The notes under the pieces were generated by a model. It was given only the letters and a program-made list of their open reading frames with translations, did no database searches and was not told the origin of the DNA. Position numbers and translations under genes: made by a program. A DNA stretch of 64,000 nucleotides from Urbifossiella sp043733485 (GTDB lineage Bacteria; Planctomycetota; Planctomycetia; Gemmatales; Gemmataceae), in NCBI GenBank assembly GCA_043733485.1, contig JAYTGN010000107.1, positions 7,972 to 71,971 on the forward strand. The letters run 5' to 3'. Shown in pieces: positions 25,249 through 37,364 of the stretch. Position 1 is the first letter of the stretch, and each line of letters opens with the position of its first letter.

Positions 25249-28200
25249 TTAGGCACCGAATTTTCGTCCGGTCGCTTTCCGAATGCCCGCTTGCATCGCA
25301 CCGGCCATCGGCTTCACGAAGCGAAATCGGAGCACGTCCATGGCCGCGCGGCTCGCCGCGAGTACCCACGGATGCGTCGCGATGCGGCTGTGCGTCAGGT
25401 GATCGACGAGGGCGAAGAAGATCGGCGTGAGGAAGACGCCGAAGAGGGTGACGCCGACCATGCCGCCGAGTACGGCGATGCCCAACGCTTGCCGCATTTC
25501 CGCACCGGCCCCCGTGGCCATGGCCAGAGGCGCGACGCCGAGAATGAACGCGACCGACGTCATCATGATCGGGCGGAAGCGGAGGGTGCAGGCTTCGAGA
25601 ACCGCGGTGCGTAAATCCGCGCCCTTATCGCGGGCCACCTTCGCGAACTCGACGATGAGGATCGCATTCTTGCAAGCGAGGCCGATGAGCACCACGAATC
25701 CGACCTGAGTGAAGATGTTGATGTCTTGCTTGAAGATGCCGGCCTTCGCCATCGGTGCGTTGATTGCCTTGATGACGTCGCGATCGAGCCAGCCGGCGGC
25801 TTGGAATACATTCTCGCCGCCGCCCCAAAATTGCTCGGGAGTCAGACCCCAGAGCCGGAGCATTTCAACGGCGGAGCCGGGGTCGGTGAGCCAGACGCCC
25901 ACGAGCGACGACGCCACGCAAACCGGCACCACGAGTATGACGGCGAGCGGGAACGCCCAGCTTTCGTAGAGCGCGGCGAGAATGAGGAAGACGAACGCGA
26001 CCGAGAGCGTGAAGACCATCACGGTGGTATCGCCTCGGAAGGTGTATCCGCCGGGCAGGCGCAGTTCGGAACGGCCAGCCTTCTCCTCGAGGTAGGTCAG
26101 TTCGGTCCATTCGTAGGTCATGGTCTGGGCGGGGAGTTCCTGTTCGGCGAGTCGTTCCATGGCGAGGCGGAGGTCGCCGTTGCTCACGCCGGGTGCGACG
26201 TTCCCGTTCACGGCAGCGGCCGGATAAGTGTTGTAGCGCGTGATGACTTGCGGCCCACCGCGTTCGCGCACGGCCGTCACGGCGGCGAGCGGCACCATGT
26301 CGCCATGCTTGTTCCGCACCTTGATCTTGCGAATGTCGTCCACGCGGTCGCGGTGGCTCTGATCGGCTTGCACGTTCACTTGCCACGTGCGACCGAAGCG
26401 GTTGAAGTCGTTGACGTACTTGCTGCCCATGCTGCCTTGCAGGGCCGAGGAGACGTCGGTGACTTCGACGCCGCGAGCGAGGCACGCCGCCCGGTCGATG
26501 TCGAGGTAAATCTGCGGCGTGTTCGTTTTGAAGACCGTGAACATGCCGCCGGCCTGGGGGAGGAGATTGGCCTTGTCCACGAAGTTGCGGGTTTGCATTT
26601 CGAGGGCGACGGCCCCGGCGTCGCCGCGATCCTCGATCATGATGCGGAATCCGCCGGCGCGGCCGAGCCCGGACACGGCGGGTGCGCCGAACACATTCAC
26701 CTGAGCGCCGGGAACCCGAGCCGCGAGTTGGGCCTGCAACCCTTGAATGATCTTCGCGGCATACAAGTCCGGATGCCGGCGCTCGGGGAAGTCTTTCAGG
26801 ATGATGAACATCGACCCGAAGTTCGAGCCGTAGGCGCTGAGCACGAACGAGTTGCCGCCTATTCCGTTCGTGTGTGCGACCGGTCGCGCGCGGCGAATCC
26901 ACACGCGTTCGCCCTTGCGTTCCACCTCCTCGGCACCCTCCTCGCCCGGCTTCGCGGGGATCTCCACCTCGTATTCGATGGCGACCTTGGCAATTTCCTG
27001 GAGCGTCTCGATGGTGCGTTCGGCGGAAGCGGAATCGGGAAGCTGGATGCTCGCGATGAGGTAGCCTTTGTCTTGGGACGGGATGAAGCCGGTGGGGAGC
27101 GATCGATAGCCGTAGGTGCCCGCCACCAGGAGCCCGGCGTAGCCCGCGAGTACGAAGAGCGGCACGCGCAATCCCATGCCGACGATGCGAACGTAGACCC
27201 GCCCCGTCCAAGAGAACGCGCGGTTGAATGCGTCTGAGAAGAGCGTAAACGGCGAGAACGCGATTCCGACGATGCGACCGAGGAGGCTCGCCCTTCGTTC
27301 GCTCGAATGCTTCGGCTTCAAGAGCAAGGCCGCGAGCGCGGGGCTGAGCGTGAGTGAGTTCATCGTCGAGATCAAGGTCGAGATGGCAATCGTGAGCGCG
27401 AACTGGCGGAAGAACGAACCGACGAGGCCGGAGAGGAACGCACACGGAATGAAGACGGCGGAGAGTACGATGCCGACGGCCACGACGGGCCCCGCGACGT
27501 CTTCCATGGCGCGGATCGTGGCTTCGCGCGGCGCGAACCCGAGATCGAGTTTATGCTGCACGGCCTCGACCACCACGATGGCATCGTCCACGACGATACC
27601 GACCGCGAGAACGAGGCCGAAGAGCGTGAGGTTGTTGATGCTGAAACCGGCGACGTACATTGCCGCGAACGTCCCGATGATGGCGACCGGCACGGCCAAG
27701 AGGGGAATGACCGCGGCCCGCCAAGAGCCGAGGAACACGAGTACCACGAGTGCCACGAGCACGATCGCATCGCGGAGCGAGTAGAAGACCTCTTGAATCG
27801 AAGCGATAATGAAAGGAGCGGTGTCGTAGCCGATCTCCCACTTCACACCGGGCGGGAAGTCTTTTTCCAACTCCCGCATCTTGTCTTGGATGGCCGCGGA
27901 GGTCTCGACGGCGTTGGCATTCGAGAGCAGGAAGATGCCGAGGCCGGTGGTGGGCTTGCGATCGAAGCGCGAGGTGACGTCCGAATTCTTGGAGCCGAGT
28001 ACGACGCGGGCCACATCCTTGATGCGAACCAGTTGTCCTTCACTTCCCACCTTGAGCACGATGTCGCGGAACTCCTCCTCGGTGGTGAGCCGGCCGATGC
28101 CGCTGAGGGTGACCTGGAATGCTTGTTCGCGAGCGCCGCCGGTACTCTGTCCGATTTGCCCGGCAACGATCTGCGCGTTCTGGGTGCGGACCGCGGCAAC

Positions 28201-28815
28201 CACGTCGCCGGGAGTGAGGCCGAGTTCCGCGAGTTTGTCGGGGTTCACCCAGATCCGCATCGAGTAGTCGCGCTGGCCGAAAATCGTCACGTCGCTGATG
28301 CCGGGAATGCGAGCAATCTCTTCCTTCAGATGGAGCGAGGCGTAGTTGCTGAGGTACAACTGGTCGTAGCTTCCGTCGGGGCTGTTGAAGCTCACGGTGA
28401 GCAAGAGTTCCGGTGAACGCTTGCGCGTGGTGAGGCCCGTTTGGCGAACTTCGGGTGGAAGTTGCGGCATCGCCAGCGCGACGCGGTTCAGCACGCGAAC
28501 CTGGCACATGTTCAAGTCGGTGCCGGGTCGAAATGTGACCGTGAGCGTATAGCTGCCGTCGTTCGTACATTGCGAAGTCATGTACATCATGTCTTCGACG
28601 CCGTTCACCTGCTGCTCGATCGGCGAGGCGATCGTGTCCGAAACGGTCTTCGCATCCGCACCCGGAAAGTTGCAATCGACTTGAATCGTGGGGGGGGTAA
28701 CCTGCGGGTACTGAGCGATGGGAAGCTTGAAGACGGCGAGCGCGCCGGCGAGCAGCACCACGGCCGAGAGCACCGTGGCGAAGATCGGACGGTCGATGAA
28801 GTAACGAGGTATCAT
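25249..28815 (-). CDS. RND efflux transporter, HAE1 family (first copy)
   Basis: 1188 residues, about 130 longer than AcrB. It starts RYFIDRPIFATVLSAVVLLA, keeps NGVEDMMYMTS, QRDYSMRIW and the proton-relay AVGIVVDDAIVVVE. Extra length comes from an insertion in the first periplasmic part before the second domain (about 620-660, PAKPGEEGAEEVERKGERV) and one between the last helices (about 1000-1040, TPEQFWGGGENVFQAAGWLD). It lies 29 nt after the adaptor gene. It shares the fold but only moderate identity with the second pump, so two substrate ranges or a heteromeric pump are possible. Confidence 0.95.
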   Translation of the reverse strand: MIPRYFIDRPIFATVLSAVVLLAGALAVFKLPIAQYPQVTPPTIQVDCNFPGADAKTVSDTIASPIEQQVNGVEDMMYMTSQCTNDGSYTLTVTFRPGTDLNMCQVRVLNRVALAMPQLPPEVRQTGLTTRKRSPELLLTVSFNSPDGSYDQLYLSNYASLHLKEEIARIPGISDVTIFGQRDYSMRIWVNPDKLAELGLTPGDVVAAVRTQNAQIVAGQIGQSTGGAREQAFQVTLSGIGRLTTEEEFRDIVLKVGSEGQLVRIKDVARVVLGSKNSDVTSRFDRKPTTGLGIFLLSNANAVETSAAIQDKMRELEKDFPPGVKWEIGYDTAPFIIASIQEVFYSLRDAIVLVALVVLVFLGSWRAAVIPLLAVPVAIIGTFAAMYVAGFSINNLTLFGLVLAVGIVVDDAIVVVEAVQHKLDLGFAPREATIRAMEDVAGPVVAVGIVLSAVFIPCAFLSGLVGSFFRQFALTIAISTLISTMNSLTLSPALAALLLKPKHSSERRASLLGRIVGIAFSPFTLFSDAFNRAFSWTGRVYVRIVGMGLRVPLFVLAGYAGLLVAGTYGYRSLPTGFIPSQDKGYLIASIQLPDSASAERTIETLQEIAKVAIEYEVEIPAKPGEEGAEEVERKGERVWIRRARPVAHTNGIGGNSFVLSAYGSNFGSMFIILKDFPERRHPDLYAAKIIQGLQAQLAARVPGAQVNVFGAPAVSGLGRAGGFRIMIEDRGDAGAVALEMQTRNFVDKANLLPQAGGMFTVFKTNTPQIYLDIDRAACLARGVEVTDVSSALQGSMGSKYVNDFNRFGRTWQVNVQADQSHRDRVDDIRKIKVRNKHGDMVPLAAVTAVRERGGPQVITRYNTYPAAAVNGNVAPGVSNGDLRLAMERLAEQELPAQTMTYEWTELTYLEEKAGRSELRLPGGYTFRGDTTVMVFTLSVAFVFLILAALYESWAFPLAVILVVPVCVASSLVGVWLTDPGSAVEMLRLWGLTPEQFWGGGENVFQAAGWLDRDVIKAINAPMAKAGIFKQDINIFTQVGFVVLIGLACKNAILIVEFAKVARDKGADLRTAVLEACTLRFRPIMMTSVAFILGVAPLAMATGAGAEMRQALGIAVLGGMVGVTLFGVFLTPIFFALVDHLTHSRIATHPWVLAASRAAMDVLRFRFVKPMAGAMQAGIRKATGRKFGA

Positions 28816-28844
28816 AAAGGCCCGAAGTCCAGCGGCGAGGATCG

Positions 28845-30131
28845 TTACTTCTTCGAGTCGTTACCAGGCATCGCGAGTTTCTTATCGGAGGTGGTGCTGG
28901 CTTTGGGGTTCACCTTCATCCCGGCTCGCACGCGCTGGAGGCCGCTCACGATGATGCGTTCGCCTGCCGCGAGGCCTTCATCGATGACGCGGAGCTTGCC
29001 GTCTTGCGGGCCGAGCTTCACGCGGCGATAGATCGCCTCGTCTTTCTCGTTCACCACATAAACGAACCGCTGACCTTGGTCCGAACCAAGAGCCTCCTCG
29101 GGAATCAACATGCCGGGGTGTTCCTTGCCGACGGGCAATCGCACGCGCACGAACATGCCGGGCGAAAGGAGCTTCAAGCCCTTTTGTTCCGCACCCACGG
29201 CCGCAGCCGAGCCCACGAGCGCGGGAAGCGGAGCGAACTGGAGGCTCGGGTTCTTCATCTCCGCGCGGAACCTTAGCGTGCCGGTGTTCAGATCGAGTTG
29301 ATTGTCCGCGAACGTGAGTGGAGCGGAGAACGAGTGCCCCTCTTCGTCGGCGAGCCCGATGAGTACGTCGAGACGGGCGTCGCGCGACGACGTGATCTTC
29401 CCGGCGGCGATCAATTTGCGAAACATGAGGACGGTGCGTTCGTCGATGTCGAAGGAGACGTAGATGGGATCGAGGACAACGAGCCGCGTGAGCACGGTGT
29501 CGTTCGCTTTCACGACGTTGCCGGGATCGACCATGTGTCGGCTGATGCGGCCCGTGTAGGGGGCGGCGATTTTCGTGTAGCTCAGTTGAATGTTCGCCGT
29601 ATCGACCGCCGCGGAGGCAGCGTCCTTTTGGGCTTCCGAAGCGGCGAGCTGTGCGGTGTTCACATCCAAGGTCGCGCGGGCTTTATCGACATCGGTCTGC
29701 GCCGCGGCCGATTCTTCGGCGGCCTTGGCGGCGCGACGAAGCTCCGCCTTCGCCAGCAAGATCTGCGCCTTCCAGTTCGAGATGTCGGCCTTCGACTTTT
29801 CCAGATCGGCCGACACCTTCTTGGTCGCGGCCCGGTACAGTTCATCCTCGATGTCGAAGAGCGCCGCACCGGCGGTCACGAACTCGCCGTCCCGAAAGTA
29901 CACCGACTTCAGTCGACCGGTGATCTCCGGCCGAACATCCACCATCCGGTAAGCTTCCGTACGGCCCGTGAAATCTTCGTAATCGGTGACGCCGCGACTG
30001 ATGGGCACTTCCACGAACACATCGGGCGGTGCCGGTTTTAAGGCCGGTGCCACCGGCTTCGCGCACCCCGCGATTGCGAGAACCTGCGTTAGGAGAAGGA
30101 ACGTGAACGGAAAGCGAGAAGCAATGGTCAT
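28845..30131 (-). CDS. RND efflux periplasmic adaptor (membrane fusion) lipoprotein
   Basis: 428 residues from ATG 30131. Lipobox LAIAGC (Cys23). The barrel-sandwich hybrid motif VDVRPEITGRLKSVYFRDGE, a long alpha-hairpin (about 105-175) with the KADISNWKAQILLAKAELRR type heptads, then IAAPYTGRISRHMVDPGNVV and a beta-barrel. It is the only adaptor for the two pump genes that follow. An upstream frame to 30272 has no coding character. Divergent from the kinase-WD40 gene across about 200 nt. Confidence 0.95.
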   Translation of the reverse strand: MTIASRFPFTFLLLTQVLAIAGCAKPVAPALKPAPPDVFVEVPISRGVTDYEDFTGRTEAYRMVDVRPEITGRLKSVYFRDGEFVTAGAALFDIEDELYRAATKKVSADLEKSKADISNWKAQILLAKAELRRAAKAAEESAAAQTDVDKARATLDVNTAQLAASEAQKDAASAAVDTANIQLSYTKIAAPYTGRISRHMVDPGNVVKANDTVLTRLVVLDPIYVSFDIDERTVLMFRKLIAAGKITSSRDARLDVLIGLADEEGHSFSAPLTFADNQLDLNTGTLRFRAEMKNPSLQFAPLPALVGSAAAVGAEQKGLKLLSPGMFVRVRLPVGKEHPGMLIPEEALGSDQGQRFVYVVNEKDEAIYRRVKLGPQDGKLRVIDEGLAAGERIIVSGLQRVRAGMKVNPKASTTSDKKLAMPGNDSKK

Positions 30132-30334
30132 GGTCGGGTGTCGTCGGCTGGAGGGCAAGGCAGTGGGCAACCGGGGATACACACGGCTTGCCGCGGGTCT
30201 TACAGGAGCCAGTAGCAATGGTATCGCACGCGACGGACGAATGGCAGATGGAGTTCGGCTTGGGAGTTGCATCCGACCGCGTGCTGCTCATAATCATTCT
30301 TAGTAGTCAACCTGTGATTGTTCAGGTCCGTCCA

Positions 30335-32656
<2,322 letters not shown>

Positions 32657-32669
32657 TCCAACTCACCCC

Positions 32670-34070
32670 TTACGCCAGGATGGGCTTCACGATCTTGCCG
32701 TGAACATCCGTCAAGCGGTAGTCGCGGCCTTGGAAGCGGAACGTCAGCCGTTCGTGGTCGACGCCGAGCAAGTGCAGCATGGTGGCGTGGAGGTCGAAGA
32801 CCTCGACGACGTTCTCCGCGGCATGGTAGCCGAAGTCGTCGGTGGCTCCATGCGTGACGCCACCCTTGATGCCGCCGCCGGCCATCCACAACGAGAAGCC
32901 CTTCATGTGGTGGTCGCGGCCGCTGCCGCCCTGCGACATCGGCGTGCGCCCGAACTCGCCGGTGCACACGATCAGCGTGTCCTCGAACATGCCGAGTCGC
33001 TTCAGATCCTTGATCAGTGCCGCGCACGGTTGGTCGATCTCGGCGATCTTCTGCTTGATGCCGTCTTTCACGCCGCCGTGGTGATCCCAGTCGCGGTTGT
33101 AGAGTTGGATGAAGCGAACGCCCTTCTGGGCCAGGCGACGCGCGAGCAGGCAGTTCGCGCCGAACGAGCCGTCGGAACCCTTGACGCCGTAGCTTTCGAG
33201 GACGGCCTTCGGTTCTTGCGAAATGTCCATGAGAGCGGGCACGCTCGCCTGCATCTTGAACGCGAGTTCGTACTGCGAAATCCGCGTTGCGATCTCGGGG
33301 TCGTCCACGACGCCGTTCTGAAGTTGGTTCAATCGGGAAACGGCGTCGATGACGTCCTTCTGTTTCGCGCGGTCGACGCCGGGCGGATTGGTGAGGTAAA
33401 GAACGGGGTCGCCTTGGCCGCGGAGGTGGACGCCCTGGAATTTGCCCGGCAGGAAGCCGGCGCTCCATTGCCGCGACGCGATCGGCTGCATCTGCCCACC
33501 GCGGCTCGACGTGAGCACCACGAATCCCGGCAAATCTTCCGTCTCCGAGCCCAAGCCGTACGTGATCCACGAACCCATGCTCGGGCGACCGGAGACGCTC
33601 GACCCGGAGTTCATGAAGGTGTGGGCCGGATCGTGGTTGATCGCTTCCGTTTTCATCGAACGGATCATGCAGAGGTCGTCGGCCACGGTAGGGAGGTGCG
33701 TGAACAGTTCGTTCATCTCGATGCCGCCGGCGCCGTGCTTCTTGAAGCCCCATTGCGGGCCGAGGCAAGTCAGCTTCGCGCCTTGAAGCTGCGCGATCGG
33801 CTGGCCCTTGGTGATGGAGTCGGGCATCGGCTGGCCGTCGTTCTTCGCGAGCACCGGCTTGTTGTCGTACAGTTCGAGGTGGCTCGGCCCGCCGGCCATC
33901 ACGAGGAAGATGACTCGCTTCGCCTTCGGCTTCACATGCGACTTCGTGATGACGCCCTTGGTGCCCGCGGCCTGCGCCTGTTGGAACAACGAGGCGAGCG
34001 CCATCGCACCCAGCCCACGGCACGATTGACCGAGGAAGGTGCGGCGCTGTTGCTGAGTGATCGGATTCAT
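32670..34070 (-). CDS. DUF1501 protein with Tat signal
   Basis: 466 residues. The N-terminus QQQRRTFLGQSCRGLGAMAL is a twin-arginine export signal. The mature part is an alkaline-phosphatase/sulfatase-fold DUF1501 domain: VIFLVMAGGPSHLELYDNKP, TKGQPIAQLQGAKL, the metal-ligand segments HDPAHTFM, GEFGRTPMSQ and DRDHHM-like GSGRDHHMKGF, and DFGYHAAEN. In planctomycetes DUF1501 genes are nearly always paired with a DUF1549/DUF1553 gene; here the pair is separated by one foreign-looking gene. Periplasmic; substrate unknown. GGAG precedes ATG 34070. Confidence 0.92.
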   Translation of the reverse strand: MNPITQQQRRTFLGQSCRGLGAMALASLFQQAQAAGTKGVITKSHVKPKAKRVIFLVMAGGPSHLELYDNKPVLAKNDGQPMPDSITKGQPIAQLQGAKLTCLGPQWGFKKHGAGGIEMNELFTHLPTVADDLCMIRSMKTEAINHDPAHTFMNSGSSVSGRPSMGSWITYGLGSETEDLPGFVVLTSSRGGQMQPIASRQWSAGFLPGKFQGVHLRGQGDPVLYLTNPPGVDRAKQKDVIDAVSRLNQLQNGVVDDPEIATRISQYELAFKMQASVPALMDISQEPKAVLESYGVKGSDGSFGANCLLARRLAQKGVRFIQLYNRDWDHHGGVKDGIKQKIAEIDQPCAALIKDLKRLGMFEDTLIVCTGEFGRTPMSQGGSGRDHHMKGFSLWMAGGGIKGGVTHGATDDFGYHAAENVVEVFDLHATMLHLLGVDHERLTFRFQGRDYRLTDVHGKIVKPILA

Positions 34071-34121
34071 GATGAACTCCAAGTAGCTTCAGCCAACACG
34101 GTGAATCGGTACAACGCTCCG

Positions 34122-34637
34122 TCAATTCACTCTACCGAACATCCACAATAGACCAGCGTCAGGGTAAGTAACGATTTCGTCTCCATCCACGAATGATGCA
34201 ACTGTGATCCAGTTGTGTATCGGCGATTGCTCCTCAAAGTCGAGGCTCCCTCGGTTCACATTAAGCCGTGGATCATGCTTATCATCCAGGAACTCACGAA
34301 CCACTTGACCGCGACGAACCACGATTAATTGCCCGTACGGAACCGAGTCGTTGTATCCTGCGAAAACTAACTCCTCACGGCCGGCAAGTGCTTTCCACAT
34401 TTCAGCCGAAATCGATGCAAGATATCCCGTTTGGTCGTTGAAGACGGTCCATTCACCAGATTCGTGGATGAAGAGCGCCACTCGACTGCGCCACTTTCCA
34501 TTTGTTGTTGCAGCGTCAATAGCTTCGTTCCACTTCACTTTCATTGGCGGTCCCAACTCGGCGAGTCCGATGCAATCCGAAAAGCGCTGCATGGCTTCGG
34601 CAATGGGTAGCCGGATTCGAGCGTAGCTCGGGCACAT
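34122..34637 (-). CDS. Orphan protein, possibly immunity-like
   Basis: 171 residues from ATG 34637, just 5 nt after the DUF1553 stop codon; an earlier in-frame start would overlap that gene. No signal peptide or membrane helix. The centre SGEWTVFNDQTGYLASISAE, AGYNDSVPYGQLIVV and GQVVREFLDD matches a pattern I have seen in small unannotated proteins of polymorphic-toxin or DUF-type immunity families, but I cannot name one. Base composition is lower than in the neighbours (about 50-53% G+C in two 60-nt lines counted, against above 60%). It splits an otherwise invariant gene pair, which suggests recent insertion. Confidence 0.75.
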   Translation of the reverse strand: MCPSYARIRLPIAEAMQRFSDCIGLAELGPPMKVKWNEAIDAATTNGKWRSRVALFIHESGEWTVFNDQTGYLASISAEMWKALAGREELVFAGYNDSVPYGQLIVVRRGQVVREFLDDKHDPRLNVNRGSLDFEEQSPIHNWITVASFVDGDEIVTYPDAGLLWMFGRVN

Positions 34638-34642
34638 ACGAT

Positions 34643-36994
34643 TCACTGCCTCGTAATCGTTTCGTGTAGGTTCAGCACCACGCGGCAAACGCTGGTCCAC
34701 GCGGCAAGTTCGGCCAGGTTCATGTCGGCGGGCACCTTCACCTCGCCGACCGCGAGTAACTTCTTCGCCTCGTCGGGCTTCTCCGCGTACTCCTTGCGGT
34801 GCTTCGCCAACATGCCGAGGAGAATCTTCGCCTCAGCGTCCTTCGGCAAACGGCCCGTGGCACGCGCGAACATCGAGGCGATGCGTGCCTCGTCCTGGCC
34901 GCCATCGGCAAGCAACTTCACGGCGAACGCCTTCGCGGCTTCCACGAACTCGGGATCGTTCAAGAGCACGAGTGCCTGCTGCGGGATGTTGGAACGCGGC
35001 CGCTCGGCCGTGCATTCCTCGCGGCTCGTGGCATCGAAGGCAACCATCGCCGGATGCGGGAAGCTCCGCTGCCAGTGGGTGTACATGCCGCGACGATAGG
35101 TCTTCTCGCCGGCGTCCTTCTGCCATTCTCGCGTGGGGAAGTTCAGGGCCGCCCAGTAGCCGAGGGGTTGGTACGGCTTCACGCTTTCGCCGCCAATCTT
35201 CGGGCTGAGCAGACCGGCGATGGAGAGCGCGTTATCGCGGACGAACTCGGCTTCGAGCCGCCATCGCGATTGCCGGGCGAAGAGCTTGTTGAACGGATCG
35301 CGTTCGCGCGACACCGGCGTCTCGACCGACGATTGCTTGTACGTTTGCGACGTGACCATGAGCCGCACGATGTGTTTCACGTCCCATTCATGCCCGACTT
35401 CCTTCGGGTGCAAGCTTTGAAACTCCATTGCCAGCCAATCCAGCAACTCGGGGTGCGTGGGAAGTTGACCCTGGGTGCCTGTTTCCTCCAGCGATCGGGC
35501 GATGCCGTAGCCGAAGAAGAGCTTCCATAGGCGGTTCGCGGCGACGCGAGCCGTAAGCGGGTTCTCGGGCGCGACCGTCCACTTCGCCAAGTCGAGGCGA
35601 TTGTAGCGACCGTTCTTTAAGGGAAGCGGCGGCAAAAATCCCGGCGTGTTCGGAAGCATGACTTCGCCGGACTTGTCTTGCCAGTTGCCGCGAGCCAGGA
35701 TGCGCACCACCCGCGGCGTCGTCGCCGTTGTGACCAGCGTCTTCGGGATTGTGGCCTCGAAGTCCGTCTTCGCCTTCGTTGCCGCGGCGACCGCATCGCG
35801 CTCCCGCTTGAGGATGGCCTGCGGCAACACCGTCGAACGAACCGCGAGTTGGGTCTGGGCGACTGCGACGGCATCCGTCAGTTCCTTCAATCGCGCGTCC
35901 TGCTCGGGCGTACTCACGACAAGGCCCGGCTCTCGCCGGCCAATCGGAGACTCCTGTACGTCCGCGAAGAACGCCGCGGTGGCGTAGAAGTCTTTCTGCG
36001 TGTACGGGTCGAACTTGTGGTTGTGGCACTCGGCACACATGATCGTGCCGCCGAGCCAGACCTGGCCGTAGTTGCGAACGCGATCGGAAGAGTACTTCGC
36101 GATGTATTCTTCCGCCTGGGCCCCGCCTTCCTCCGTCGTTTGAAGCAAGCGGTTGTAGGCGGTGGCCACCCGCTGCGAACGAGTCGGGTTCGGCAACAGA
36201 TCCCCGGCCAATTGTTCGACTGTGAATTGGTCGAACGGCCGATTCGCATTGAACGAGTCGATCACCCACTCGCGGTAGGGTGCGACGTTGATCTCGTTAT
36301 CGCTGTGGTAGCCGGCCGAGTCCGCGAAGCGAACGAGGTCGAGCCACCAGACGGCCATTCGTTCGCCGTAGTGCGGCGAGGCCAGCAAGCGGTCCACGAG
36401 CTTCTCGTAAGCATCGGGTGCTTTGTCGTTCGCGAAAGCCTTCACCTCGCCGGGCGTCGGCGGGAGGCCGGTGAGATCGAGCGCGAGCCGGCGAATGAGC
36501 GTGGCGCGATCCGCCTCCGCACTTGGAGCAACGCCTTCTTGCTTCAAGCGGTACTGGAGGAACGCGTCGATGGGGTGGCGAATGGCGTCCACTTTCGGAA
36601 CGTCGGGGCGCGTCAACTTTGCGAACGACCAATGTTCCGAGTACTTTCCACCTTCTGCGATCCACTGCTTGAAGAGGCCAATCTGTTCCGGCGTGAGCGG
36701 CGGCTTCTTCGACTTCGTCGGCGGCATCACTTCCTCCGCATCTTTCGAGGTGATCCGTGCGAGAAGTTTGCTGGCCTCCGGTTTGCCGGGCTCGATCGCG
36801 CCGCTCTTGACTGCGACATCGCGAAGGTCGAGCCGCAGGTCGGCCTTGCGAGCTTTTTCGTCCGGGCCGTGGCAGGCGTAGCATTGCGTGGCGAGAATCG
36901 GGCGGATGTCCCGGTTGAAGTCCACCGGGGCAGCAATCGTTGCCGAGTCGGTGAGCAGGAAGAGTACACACGCGATCGTGATCGTTTTTCGCAT
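34643..36994 (-). CDS. Planctomycete cytochrome protein (PSCyt1-DUF1549-DUF1553)
   Basis: 783 residues. A signal peptide (ends near SATIAA) precedes a c-type haem motif CYACHG (Cys38, Cys41, His42) in the PSCyt1 domain. DUF1549 follows (about 125-340; RHPIDAFLQYRLKQEG, LDLTGLPPTPGE and the CAECHNHKFDP haem-like CxxCH), then DUF1553 (about 470-740; NPLTARVAANRLWKLFFGYG, QTYKQSS, RSNIPQQALVLLNDPEF). These proteins are exported and unique to planctomycetes and close relatives, and are thought to act in electron transfer or polymer degradation with DUF1501 partners. The haem CxxCH occurs twice. Confidence 0.95.
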   Translation of the reverse strand: MRKTITIACVLFLLTDSATIAAPVDFNRDIRPILATQCYACHGPDEKARKADLRLDLRDVAVKSGAIEPGKPEASKLLARITSKDAEEVMPPTKSKKPPLTPEQIGLFKQWIAEGGKYSEHWSFAKLTRPDVPKVDAIRHPIDAFLQYRLKQEGVAPSAEADRATLIRRLALDLTGLPPTPGEVKAFANDKAPDAYEKLVDRLLASPHYGERMAVWWLDLVRFADSAGYHSDNEINVAPYREWVIDSFNANRPFDQFTVEQLAGDLLPNPTRSQRVATAYNRLLQTTEEGGAQAEEYIAKYSSDRVRNYGQVWLGGTIMCAECHNHKFDPYTQKDFYATAAFFADVQESPIGRREPGLVVSTPEQDARLKELTDAVAVAQTQLAVRSTVLPQAILKRERDAVAAATKAKTDFEATIPKTLVTTATTPRVVRILARGNWQDKSGEVMLPNTPGFLPPLPLKNGRYNRLDLAKWTVAPENPLTARVAANRLWKLFFGYGIARSLEETGTQGQLPTHPELLDWLAMEFQSLHPKEVGHEWDVKHIVRLMVTSQTYKQSSVETPVSRERDPFNKLFARQSRWRLEAEFVRDNALSIAGLLSPKIGGESVKPYQPLGYWAALNFPTREWQKDAGEKTYRRGMYTHWQRSFPHPAMVAFDATSREECTAERPRSNIPQQALVLLNDPEFVEAAKAFAVKLLADGGQDEARIASMFARATGRLPKDAEAKILLGMLAKHRKEYAEKPDEAKKLLAVGEVKVPADMNLAELAAWTSVCRVVLNLHETITRQ

Positions 36995-37143
36995 GATCGG
37001 TACTTGCGGGCGGGAGCGTGGGGGGTGAGGTAGGAATTGTATCCGAAGTTCGCCCGAGTTCACTTTGAAATGACTGCTCGGTGGCAGGCTCGTAGAATTG
37101 CTCGAATCGAACCTCGCTGCCCGCAGCGAACTCGGTGAACGAC

Positions 37144-37216
<73 letters not shown>

Positions 37217-37364
37217 ATGCCATCGTCAGTGACATGATTTGCAGATCAGCGAAGCGCTGGAGCGAACGGGGGTGAGGTACTTCAAATCATTCCCTCATTC
37301 CCGCGAATAGACTCTCTGAAACCCCACACCCGGTTTGCGGGTATCTTCTGGCAGAGGCTCGTTC

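Noticed and set aside
37064..37097. Promoter (TTGAAA and TAGAAT) before the tRNA
   Set aside because: The spacing between the two boxes is about 22 nt, too long for a standard promoter.
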